Source of the DNA: JANWHV01 sp035534995
GTDB lineage: Bacteria; Chloroflexota; UBA5177; JANWHV01
NCBI GenBank assembly: GCA_035534995.1
Contig: DATLQX010000216.1
Coordinates: forward strand, 1-12,726
Direction: 5' to 3'
DNA: 12,726 nucleotides
Shown here: one piece after another, positions 6,374-12,652 of the stretch
Layout of the letters: each line of letters begins with the position of its first letter
Numbering within the stretch: the stretch's first letter is position 1
Program-made: the position numbers and the translations under genes
Notes under the pieces: generated by a model
Seen by the model: the letters and a program-made list of their open reading frames with translations, nothing else
What the model was told of the DNA's origin: nothing
Databases searched by the model: none

Positions 6374-7779
6374 GAGCCCGCCTCCTCGATCAGCCCGATC
6401 ATATAAAGATTAGCCTCGTCCCGCTTGTCAAACTTCCCGGCCAGGATCGCCTCGCAGCCCGCAAGGGTTCCCTCCAGAGGTACGGTGCTACCCGGATGGC
6501 CAGTGAAAGATTCACTGACGAAGAAGGGCTGGGTCAGAAAGCGCTCAAGCCGGCGAGCACGCTGGACCGCCTGTTGATCATCGGCCGAGAGTTCTTCGAT
6601 ACCAAGCATGGCGATGATGTCCTGCAGAGCGCGATAACGCGCAATGGTCTCCTTGACACGCAAGGCCGTCTCGTAGTGCCGAGCGCTGAGGTGTACCGGA
6701 TCGAGCAGCCGCGAGGTGGAAGCCAGCGGATCGATGGCGGGATAGATGCCCTGCGCGGCCAGCGTACGGGAGAGCACGATGGCGGCATCCAGGTGCGTGA
6801 AGGTTTGCGCCACGGCGGGGTCGGTGAGATCATCGGCGGGGACATAGACGGCCTGCACCGAGGTGATCGCGGCGGCTTCAACCGAGGCGATTCGCTCCTC
6901 CAGAGCGGCCAGGTCATCGGCCAAGGTCGGCTGGTACCCTACTTCGGAAGGGAGTCGGCCCAGCAAGCCTGATACCTCGGATCCCGCCTGCACGTAGCGG
7001 AAGATGTTGTCTACGAGGAACATCACTTCCACGCCTTCAACGTCGCGGAAGTATTCGGCCATGGTCACCGCGGAGAGCCCCACCCGGAAGCGGGCACCCG
7101 GCGCGGCGTTCATCTGGCCAAAGAGGAGGACTGTGTGCGGCAGCACGCCCGTCTCACCCATCTCAAGCCACAAGTCAGTGCCCTCACGGGTACGTTCACC
7201 CACGCCGGCGAAGACGCAGACCCCCGAGCGTTTGCTTACCGTGGTGCGGATCAACTCCTGAAGCAGCACCGTCTTGCCCACGCCGGCGCCACCGATCAGC
7301 CCTGCCTTGCCGCCACGGGTAAGGGGCGCCAGAAGGTCCAGCACCTTGATTCCCGTCTCCAGGAACTCGGTGCCGCGCCGTTGGCTGGTCAGTGGGGGAG
7401 CGGGACGGTGGATCGGCAGGCGTGGGCTATCCGCCGGCGGCGCAAGACCGTCAAGCGGCTCGCCAAGTACGTCGAAAAGCCGACCGAGCGTGGCGGGACC
7501 GACCGGCACCGTGATCGGCGCTCCGGTACTCTCCACGCCCATGCCGCGGGCCAGCCCCTCGGCATGGGCCATGGCGATGGCTCGCACCGTGTGTGGGTCA
7601 AGATGCTCGGCAACCTCCAGGGTAAGCGTGCGCTCCGCCAGGGTGATCCGGAGGGCCTCCGTGATTGCCGGTAGGGTGCTGGGGAATTCCACGTCGACCA
7701 CCGAGCTGCGCACGGCCGTAATGCGGCCAAGGTTGGCCGCGGGAGGCGGCGTTCTCGGGGCTGAAACGACGACTGTCAT
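6370..7779 (-). CDS. atpD: N-ATPase F1 beta subunit (catalytic)
   Basis: This 469-residue catalytic subunit interconverts ATP and ADP plus phosphate at the F1 active sites. Visible motifs are the P-loop GGAGVGKT (163-170), GVGERTREGTDLW (192-204) with the catalytic Glu195, QMNAAPGARFRVGLSAVTM (222-240), the Walker B strand VMFLVDNIFRY (252-262), and GRLPSEVGYQPTLADDL (274-290). The DELSEED loop reads EELSADD (395-401). The frame stays open upstream to 8190, but that extension is not ATPase-like. I set the start at ATG 7779, where MTVVVSAPRT begins a normal beta N terminus and TGAGGAAA stands about eight bases before it. It is the first gene of the operon, as is characteristic of N-ATPases. 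Confidence 0.97.
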   Translation of the reverse strand: MTVVVSAPRTPPPAANLGRITAVRSSVVDVEFPSTLPAITEALRITLAERTLTLEVAEHLDPHTVRAIAMAHAEGLARGMGVESTGAPITVPVGPATLGRLFDVLGEPLDGLAPPADSPRLPIHRPAPPLTSQRRGTEFLETGIKVLDLLAPLTRGGKAGLIGGAGVGKTVLLQELIRTTVSKRSGVCVFAGVGERTREGTDLWLEMGETGVLPHTVLLFGQMNAAPGARFRVGLSAVTMAEYFRDVEGVEVMFLVDNIFRYVQAGSEVSGLLGRLPSEVGYQPTLADDLAALEERIASVEAAAITSVQAVYVPADDLTDPAVAQTFTHLDAAIVLSRTLAAQGIYPAIDPLASTSRLLDPVHLSARHYETALRVKETIARYRALQDIIAMLGIEELSADDQQAVQRARRLERFLTQPFFVSESFTGHPGSTVPLEGTLAGCEAILAGKFDKRDEANLYMIGLIEEAGS

Positions 7780-7786
7780 GGGCGGT

Positions 7787-7792
7787 TTCCTC
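7787..7792 (-). promoter_or_regulatory. Ribosome binding site setting the atpD start
   Basis: GAGGAA on the minus strand, about eight bases before ATG 7779. It supports this start against the long upstream extension of the same frame. Confidence 0.65.
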
Positions 7793-7819
7793 AGGATTTG
7801 CTGCCGCGGCGGAGCCCAT

Positions 7820-7840
7820 AATTGTGAGCGGACACCAATC
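7820..7840. promoter_or_regulatory. Operator-like imperfect inverted repeat resembling the lac operator
   Basis: On the plus strand the element begins AATTGTGAGCGGA, identical to the first 13 bases of E. coli lacO1. Over 21 bases I count 18 matches. The arms ATTG-TG and CAC-CAAT form an imperfect inverted repeat. It lies about 40-60 bases before the atpD start, where a repressor could block the N-ATPase promoter. No LacI/GalR-type regulator is encoded in the window, so a regulatory role is conjecture. Confidence 0.3.
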
Positions 7841-7869
7841 AAGGCGCCTATCAATATGCACTCTAGACG

Positions 7870-7906
7870 AGAGGTGCCCTGGTTAAAAGGGCCGGGTGGT
7901 ACCTCT
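7870..7906 (-). other. Hairpin with an asymmetric internal bulge in the atpD leader region
   Basis: On the minus strand AGAGGT pairs with ACCTCT. Inside it GCCC pairs with GGGC around a nine-base loop (TTTTAACCA), leaving an eight-base bulge on the 5' side (ACCACCCG). All ten pairs are Watson-Crick. If the promoter lies upstream of it, this would be in the 5' UTR of the N-ATPase mRNA. No U-tract follows, so it is not an intrinsic terminator by itself. Confidence 0.35.
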
Positions 7907-8134
7907 TGGCCGGGCCGATGGTCCCGAGGGTGGTGGAGCGTACCCAGGCAACGTGTGGCAAAGAACCACCCGCCTGCCGTGCACGCGCTGTACTCGGCAC
8001 ACGGCCCCGCTGGAAGGTGGGGCATGGTACATGGATCCCGACCACAGGGCGCCGCGGCCCGTGCGGCAGTCAGTGACCAGCACCATAGCGTAGCCTGCCA
8101 CGCGGTTGTGCCAGCGCATCGCACGCGGCTTTGT

Positions 8135-9790
8135 TCAAGAATGGCCGCTCGCGATCTGCACCGCCCGAACGACAAGCAGGAGGACCGCAACGATCAGGTA
8201 GCCGCGTAAGGCCCACATGCCGACGAGTCGTCCTCGCGACCATGCCGGCCGTCCAAGGAGCGTCAGCGGCGGCATCCGCCAGGTCTCGCGATTCGGTCGC
8301 GGCCGCGGCCTGCTCACCACTCTCCGCCGTCCGTGCAGCGCACCGACACTCATTGCCGCGAGCACCAGGAGCAGCACCGCACCGAGTCCCACCACCAGCC
8401 GCCCGACGTCAATAGACGGGAAGAGCGTGGTGGCGACGAGGACACCCGAGAGCATCAGCAGCACGCCGAGGATCACGCTGGCCACGGCGTTGAGCCAGGG
8501 CGGGTTCACCCATGGTCCCAACACCTCCCGATCGTTGCAGAGGAGCAAGAGGAAGACCGTCGCGCTGGGCAGGAGTACGCCCGCGAGCGCCTGCACAGCC
8601 GTGGTGATCAGGCCGAGCGGCGCGTTCGGAATGAGGACGATCGCGGCTGCCACGGTGACCAGCGCCGTGTAGCTGGCGTAGAACGGCTTTGCTTCGCGCC
8701 ACTGTCGGTGCAGCGAGTGGTGGAGGCCGAAGACGTCGCCGAACGCATACGAAGTGGCGAGCGTGACCGCGCTCGCGCCGATGATCGATGCGTCCAGGAG
8801 GACAATGGCAAAGAATGTCGCTATGAGACGCCCCGCGTGCTGCTCCAGCCCCAGGGCCACCCCGCCCGCGTCCATAAACTGTCCGGCTAGAGGAGTCCCA
8901 CGGAAGGCTGTCGCGGGTGCGATCATCAGGGCGGCCGCGCCGATGACCACGACGATGGCACCGATCACGGTATCGACTCGCTCGTACCCTATCCAGCGGG
9001 GCGTGATGCGCTTGTCAATGATGTTTGACTGCTGAAAAAACAACTGCCACGGGGCGACCGTGGTGCCGACGATGGCAATGAGCAAGAGGACGGAAGCCGA
9101 GGTGATCCCGCCCTTGATGCTCGGGACCACGGAGTCGTGGGCGAACTGGCCAATGGACGGATGGCTGAGCAGGGCGATGGGAATGACGAGCGCGTTGACG
9201 GCCATGAACACGAACATGAAGCGCTCCCAACGCGCGAAGCTGCCCGTGACAGCGATCCCGATCAGCACCGCGGCCGCGACCGGAACAGCCAGATATGGGC
9301 TGACCCCAAAGAATGACATCGCCAGACGCACGCCGATGAACTCGGTGACAATCGTTAGGAAGTTGAGGATGAAGAGGTCGCCGACCGAAAAGATGCCCCA
9401 GAACTTGCCGAAGCGCTCAAAGATCATCCGGCCGTGTCCCACGCCGGTCACCGCGCCCAGCCGGACGACCATCTCCTGGTTGATGATCAACACAGGGATT
9501 AGCAACAGCAATACCCACAGCATACTGGTCCCGTAGTTCTGCCCGGCCTGTGCGTAGGTGGAGACGCCGCCCGCGTCGTTGTCGCCGACCATGACGATGA
9601 GGCCAGGTCCCATGATCGCGAGGAGGGTGCGCAGGTGCGCTTGCCACGACCTACGATGGATCACGTCCTGCTGACTGATATGGCCCAGCGCACCGCGGAT
9701 ATCACCTACGTGGGCTTCTTCGAGGACGGCGAGAACACCTGGTGGGGCGCCGGTACCGGGCTCTCCACGCGCCCCATGCGGCTCCTTCAA
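8135..9790 (-). CDS. Nramp/SLC11-family transporter with altered metal-site motifs (probable Mg2+ or other divalent cation)
   Basis: This 551-residue inner-membrane protein has about eleven hydrophobic helices after a soluble N-terminal stretch of about 55 residues (EEAHVGDIRGALG). TM1 reads GPGLIVMVGDNDAGG (61-75), where canonical Nramp proteins have DPGN: Asp72 stays, Pro becomes Ala and Asn becomes Gly75. In TM6 the canonical A-T-V-M-P-H is GTTVAPWQ (242-249), so the Met that favours Mn/Fe over Mg/Ca is Ala246 and the following His is Trp248. These changes argue against Mn/Fe uptake and suggest a Mg2+-type or other divalent ion. I choose TTG 9790: it overlaps the upstream stop as TTGA and has GAGGGGAG six bases before it. 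GTG 9820 (561 residues) has no visible ribosome site. A soluble loop (about 487-520) precedes the last helix. Confidence 0.85.
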   Translation of the reverse strand: MKEPHGARGEPGTGAPPGVLAVLEEAHVGDIRGALGHISQQDVIHRRSWQAHLRTLLAIMGPGLIVMVGDNDAGGVSTYAQAGQNYGTSMLWVLLLLIPVLIINQEMVVRLGAVTGVGHGRMIFERFGKFWGIFSVGDLFILNFLTIVTEFIGVRLAMSFFGVSPYLAVPVAAAVLIGIAVTGSFARWERFMFVFMAVNALVIPIALLSHPSIGQFAHDSVVPSIKGGITSASVLLLIAIVGTTVAPWQLFFQQSNIIDKRITPRWIGYERVDTVIGAIVVVIGAAALMIAPATAFRGTPLAGQFMDAGGVALGLEQHAGRLIATFFAIVLLDASIIGASAVTLATSYAFGDVFGLHHSLHRQWREAKPFYASYTALVTVAAAIVLIPNAPLGLITTAVQALAGVLLPSATVFLLLLCNDREVLGPWVNPPWLNAVASVILGVLLMLSGVLVATTLFPSIDVGRLVVGLGAVLLLVLAAMSVGALHGRRRVVSRPRPRPNRETWRMPPLTLLGRPAWSRGRLVGMWALRGYLIVAVLLLVVRAVQIASGHS

Positions 9791-11040
9791 CCAACGCTCC
9801 CCTCGTCGCGGCGGCGCCACTGGGCAGGAATAAGGGTTTCGAGGACATCGTCGACCGAAATGACCCCAACCAGACGGTCAGCCTCGTCTACCACCGGGGC
9901 CTCGGTGAGGTTGTAGTCGGCCATCAGCAGGGCGACACTGGTGAAGTCGGCGTTCACGCGAAGCCGTACTGGAATGGATTCGACTGCGTCACCGACGCGG
10001 GCGCCGCGTGGCGCCCGTAGGAGGGCATGGAGGGATATCGAGCCGACCAGGTGGTTCTCCGCGTCCGTGAGGTAGACCGCCAAGACCGTGGTCGGCGCCT
10101 GCGTGACGTGTTCGACCACCTGCTCGACCGGACTGTTCTGGTCAACCGCGACGTAGTCGGGGGTCATGAGGCCGCCCGCGGTGCTCGGGTTGTAGGCGAG
10201 GAGACTCCGAACCTTAGCCTGCCGTGGCGCGGGGAGGCGCGCGAGGATGGGGGCCCTCCGCTCCTGGGGAAGGGCGCCAATGAGGTCGGCGGCGTCATCA
10301 GGGGACATGCTGCCGAGGACGGCGGCCGCCTCGCTATCCGAGCGGCTCTGGAGGAACTCGCGCTGGTGTTCGGTATCGAGCTCCTCGAACACATCCGCCT
10401 CCAGTTCCGGGTCGTCGCCTACAGCCGTGATGATCTCCTTCCCCTCGTCATGAGAAGCCGCCTCGACGAGATCGGCGAGCTGCGCGGGATGCAATCCCTT
10501 GAGTCTGTGGAGAGGCAGACGGAGCTTCGCCGTTGGAACGTGCCCCACGAACGGCTCGATGCGCGCCCAGTCAACCATGGTCGCCGGGTCGAGGGGGCGG
10601 CGGGTGGCGCGATACAGTACTCTTTGCACTATGGTGCTGGACCTAACGTCGATCCCCGCCACCCGCCAAGCTTCGCCGATGGAGCCGAGGGCGATGTCGG
10701 ATGCATGGATGAGCCGACCAGCCTCGACTTGGATGACCTTATGATCGAGGATGTCTCGTCGGAGGAGCACCTCGCCTTCCCGCCGCTCGAATCGCAGCGG
10801 GTTCACGATTTCGCCTGTCATCCGCACCCGGCCCGGGGTGATCTCGGCGACCTGGCTGATCGGGACGAAGACGTGGCGTCCGCCAATCCGGACCTGCAGA
10901 CCCGCAACTGGAGGGTAGCTATCGGCGCCCAACCGGACGACCAGATCGTCAACGCGGCCGATCGTCTCACCAGCCTGATCGACGAGTGGTCCGCGGAGGA
11001 TCTGTGTCAGGCGAAGCAGGGGCTGTCCCACGGCACTCAT
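9787..11040 (-). CDS. PRC-barrel, MgtE-N and CBS-pair protein (MgtE cytosolic module without the channel)
   Basis: This is a 417-residue soluble protein. Residues 8-80 look like a PRC-barrel (PLVDQAGETIGRVDDLVVRLG) and a second, weaker barrel-like unit follows to about 160. Residues 180-285 match the MgtE N domain (LHPAQLADLVEAA, MSPDDAADLIGALP, YNPSTAGGLMTPDYVAV). Two CBS domains follow (about 288-345 and 350-405, with LTEAPVVDEADRLVGVISVDDVL). In MgtE Mg2+ channels the N and CBS domains bind Mg2+ and close the pore. Here the protein ends after the second CBS with no membrane helices. Its stop overlaps the Nramp-like gene by four bases, so it is likely that transporter's Mg2+-responsive partner. 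ATG 11040 has only a weak AGG upstream. The domain call is good; the gating role is inferred. Confidence 0.86.
   Translation of the reverse strand: MSAVGQPLLRLTQILRGPLVDQAGETIGRVDDLVVRLGADSYPPVAGLQVRIGGRHVFVPISQVAEITPGRVRMTGEIVNPLRFERREGEVLLRRDILDHKVIQVEAGRLIHASDIALGSIGEAWRVAGIDVRSSTIVQRVLYRATRRPLDPATMVDWARIEPFVGHVPTAKLRLPLHRLKGLHPAQLADLVEAASHDEGKEIITAVGDDPELEADVFEELDTEHQREFLQSRSDSEAAAVLGSMSPDDAADLIGALPQERRAPILARLPAPRQAKVRSLLAYNPSTAGGLMTPDYVAVDQNSPVEQVVEHVTQAPTTVLAVYLTDAENHLVGSISLHALLRAPRGARVGDAVESIPVRLRVNADFTSVALLMADYNLTEAPVVDEADRLVGVISVDDVLETLIPAQWRRRDEGSVG
9797..9804 (-). promoter_or_regulatory. Ribosome binding site for the TTG start of the Nramp-like gene
   Basis: GAGGGGAG on the minus strand, inside the last codons of the preceding gene and six bases before TTG 9790. 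With the four-base TTGA overlap it suggests coupled translation of sensor and transporter. Confidence 0.55.
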
Positions 11041-11119
11041 TAGACTGCCTGCTTAATGGGAGGAGCGTTCATGATGGGCCCGTCCTCTTCCCTAGCGGCT
11101 CGGCCTATGCCCGGCGGCT

Positions 11120-11148
11120 AAAATATGGACATTGCAGGAGAGTCCGAA
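11120..11148 (-). promoter_or_regulatory. Weak sigma70-like promoter candidate upstream of the MgtE-module gene
   Basis: On the minus strand TTCGGA (11148-11143) and TATTTT (11125-11120) are 17 bases apart. Both boxes match the consensus only partly. It would give a leader of about 70 nt before ATG 11040. Confidence 0.2.
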
Positions 11149-11167
11149 CGCCGCTGCGGGTCGGAAT

Positions 11168-11201
11168 CGGGAGGCTCGCGAAAGCGACCGTAGGGTTCCC
11201 G
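11168..11201 (-). other. Two-tier hairpin upstream of the MgtE-module gene
   Basis: On the minus strand CGGGA pairs with TCCCG and encloses a second stem, TCGC with GCGA, around TTTC. On the plus strand that inner loop is GAAA. It lies next to the hairpin at 11210-11227, so the two may belong to one folded leader. Confidence 0.3.
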
Positions 11202-11209
11202 TACGCCAT

Positions 11210-11227
11210 CCTGTTCTTGCGAACAGG
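11210..11227 (-). other. Perfect hairpin with a GNRA-type loop
   Basis: Seven perfect pairs (CCTGTTC with GAACAGG) close a four-base loop, which reads GCAA on the minus strand. GNRA tetraloops are common in structured RNAs, and on this strand the hairpin lies upstream of the MgtE-module gene. Confidence 0.35.
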
Positions 11228-11421
11228 CCCCGGATCCGTTCTTCCCTGGACCGCGGTGTCGGGGTTGACAGCCGCGGGAGTCTACCCTGCTGCCCCTCAT
11301 TTCATTGTAGCGAGGCATCCCGCTCGGCGGTACCGGCCACGTGCTGCCATTCAGCATGAGCGCGGGCGCGCGTTCCTCGCGAAGGACGTCATCTCCCAGC
11401 ATGAGCACCCTCCCCCATCAC

Positions 11422-11444
11422 CGAGCCGACGCCGCGTCGGCTCG
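11422..11444. repeat. GC-rich inverted repeat (11-base arms, one-base centre)
   Basis: CGAGCCGACGC is followed after one base by its exact reverse complement. In RNA it would form a strong hairpin. It lies about 90 bases beyond the htpX stop on that gene's strand, so it may be part of its transcription end, although no U-tract follows. Confidence 0.4.
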
Positions 11445-11494
11445 CTCCCCTACTCCGCTGTTCCACCTATCCGTCTGTTCCTCCTCACCGGCAA

Positions 11495-11514
11495 GCCGCG
11501 GGCCGGCCCGCGGC
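11495..11514 (-). terminator. 20-base perfect palindrome just after the htpX remnant
   Basis: GCCGCGGGCC and its exact reverse complement are adjacent, 17 bases beyond the htpX stop. The position suggests a transcription-end hairpin for htpX. The absence of a T-run means an intrinsic terminator is not proven, and it could equally be a protein-binding palindrome. Confidence 0.35.
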
Positions 11515-11531
11515 GACTGTTCTCGCCTGCC

Positions 11532-11881
11532 CTAACGGAGCGATGTGTTCATGCCGCGTTCCATCGCTTCCAGGCGCGCCAGCCGGTGCTCCAGGGTCGG
11601 GTGAGTGGCGAATAGCTCGCCGAGGGCGCTCTTGGTCGGAGGGGGAATGATGAAGAACGCGCTCATGGCCTGGGTCGTGCGCAAGTCCTGGGTGGGAATG
11701 CGTTGCATCGAGCCGCCCACCTTGATCAGGGCCGAACGCATGGTAGAGGGTGAGCCGGTCAAGAGCACGGAGCCCCGGTCGGCCGCGTACTCGCGATAGC
11801 GCGAGAGGGCGCGCGGAAGGACGAAACTGGCCGCCCAGACTATCGCCGAGACGAGGAACACGGCGCCCAGATTTCCCCCGT
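11532..11881 (-). pseudogene. htpX: HtpX-type M48 metalloprotease, 3' fragment only
   Basis: The last ~115 residues of an HtpX-family membrane zinc protease remain. Homology can be read from GGNLGAVFLVSAIVW, part of the third or fourth membrane helix. It runs through ALSRYREYAADRGSVLLTG, whose Glu in REYAAD is the third zinc ligand, and on to AMSAFFIIPP and LFATHPTLEHRLARLEAME at the end. The first ~170 residues, including the HExxH zinc site and the first membrane helices, are gone. At about 11882 the sequence switches to an SQR-like gene in another frame. GTG 11861 could start a 109-residue peptide, but it would lack the active site. HtpX normally degrades damaged membrane proteins; this copy cannot. 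Confidence 0.8.
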
Positions 11882-12418
11882 CGCGCTTTCGATGGGATGG
11901 GTTACTTGCAGCCGGGCAGCCATACCGGCGGCGTAGATCTCAGGGAAATTGCGATGCCGGTACTGGTCGTCCACCGGCGCCAAGCCCTGGGTGTCGGTCA
12001 GGCCCCAGGTCTGCCAGACGGCAGGCACGCCACTGAAGGCCGGCAGCACCAGGCGGAACGTGGCGGGCAGTCGGACACCGCCCTGGCCCAGCACGGCGTC
12101 GGCATCCACGCGCTCGACCACGGTCGCGGGATTGACCGAGATGCCGCGTTGGGCAAAGCGCTTGGCCAGCAGCGTCTCGGCTCTCGTGACATCGGTGGCC
12201 AGGTGACCCAGGTGCGCCTCCGGGGTAACGAAGCTGATTGTCGCCTGATCCCGAAGGCCACGATGGCGCAGGGTGTAGTCGGGCCAGAGGGCCAACTCGT
12301 AGGCGGCAAGCTGGTAAGCCGCGCCCGCCTCTCATGCTGCTACCACCGTAGCTCCCCCAGCATGGGTCGCGGCAGGGCCGGAGGGCACATTCAGCCAGGG
12401 GCCGATCGTCCTATTCAT
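11882..12418 (-). pseudogene. Sulfide:quinone oxidoreductase-like flavoprotein, broken at both ends and interrupted by a stop
   Basis: The best segment (12325-11888) reads EAGAAYQLAAYELALW, then ATISFVTPEAHLGHL, FRLVLPAFSGVPAV, WGLTDTQGLAPVDD and FPEIYAAGMAARL. This is the middle and start of the last third of SQR-like FAD/NAD(P) disulfide reductases, which oxidise sulfide and pass electrons to quinone. After THPIE the usual P-V-P-x-G-x-P-K-T-G-Y ending is missing and htpX sequence begins in another frame. A TGA at 12334-12332 lies where the second Rossmann glycine run (GGG-EAG) would be; the frame continues upstream as GGATVVAA back to ATG 12418. The first FAD-binding Rossmann domain is not recognisable upstream. 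The SQR-like superfamily is likely; exact substrate is uncertain. Confidence 0.72.
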
Positions 12419-12652
12419 GGACGGAAGCCTCTCGTGATCTGAGGTCTTCAGGCCCCTACCGCCTGGCGCGACTCGGGCGCGGAGTAGGACGCCATGGTGA
12501 CCTTTCACCCTAAGAACGTGACTGACGCCGACCTAGCATAGAGTTGCGGAACGGCCATGGTCAGCGACTCGTGGTTGCCATGGGCGAAAAGAGGTTCTCT
12601 GGAGAGGTGACCTTGTACAGCTAGTGTCTGGTTCGGTATAGGGAGCATTCGG
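12419..12652. other. Intergenic or degenerate sequence
   Basis: No gene is recognised. On the minus strand, ATG 12495 preceded by AAAGG opens only a 15-residue frame (MASYSAPESRQAVGA), perhaps the start of a lost gene. On the plus strand TTGTAC (12613-12618) and TATAGG (12637-12642) are 18 bases apart and could form a weak promoter for the frame starting at 12653. Confidence 0.3.

Larger units (their letters stand above)
7780..8134 (-). promoter_or_regulatory. Upstream region of the N-ATPase operon
   Basis: The 355 bases between the Nramp gene and atpD hold no reading frame I recognise. The stretch 7815-7890 is the AT-richest part of an otherwise GC-rich neighbourhood and is the best place for the operon promoter. 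Possible -35-like TTGATA (about 7849-7854) and TTGATT (about 7837-7842) hexamers and a -10-like AATTAT (about 7816-7821) exist on the minus strand, but their spacings are poor, so I do not name a promoter. The region also carries the operator-like element at 7820-7840 and the hairpin at 7870-7906. Confidence 0.4.
11041..11531 (-). other. Non-coding stretch with several hairpins; possible 5' leader of the MgtE-module/Nramp pair
   Basis: I recognise no protein in these 490 bases. The part nearest the htpX remnant has two long GC-rich inverted repeats (11495-11514 and 11422-11444). The part nearest the MgtE-module gene has two further hairpins (11210-11227 and 11168-11201). A possible promoter is noted at 11120-11148 and another -10-like TACAAT on the minus strand at 11309-11304. 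If the latter is used, the mRNA would carry a structured leader of roughly 250 nt. Confidence 0.4.

Noticed and set aside
7889..7906. T-box core (GGGTGGTACC) on the plus strand
   Set aside because: The ten bases match, but I find no specifier stem or AG-bulge set, and no plus-strand aminoacyl-tRNA or amino-acid gene follows. On the minus strand the same bases form the bulged hairpin without the UGGN bulge. It is likely chance.
7780..8190. Long N-terminal extension of the atpD frame (start at 8190)
   Set aside because: The extra 137 residues are not ATPase-like, overlap the end of the Nramp gene, and a good ribosome site marks ATG 7779.
7274..8209. 311-residue plus-strand frame opposite atpD
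   Set aside because: It is antisense to atpD, low in complexity and rich in Arg, Ser and Pro; a shadow of the real gene.
10027..11043. 338-residue plus-strand frame opposite the MgtE-module gene
   Set aside because: It is the antisense of a clearly assigned gene and shows no recognisable domain.
11264..11269. Perfect TTGACA hexamer on the plus strand
   Set aside because: No acceptable -10 box lies 16-18 bases downstream and no plus-strand gene follows.
11118..11408. 96-residue minus-strand frame between htpX and the MgtE-module gene
   Set aside because: No family resemblance and no clear ribosome site; it overlaps the hairpin-rich stretch, which is better explained as non-coding.
12496..12613. 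Two copies of GGTGACCTT about 110 bases apart
   Set aside because: Nine-base repeats are expected by chance at this length, and no further copies or mobile-element ends were seen.
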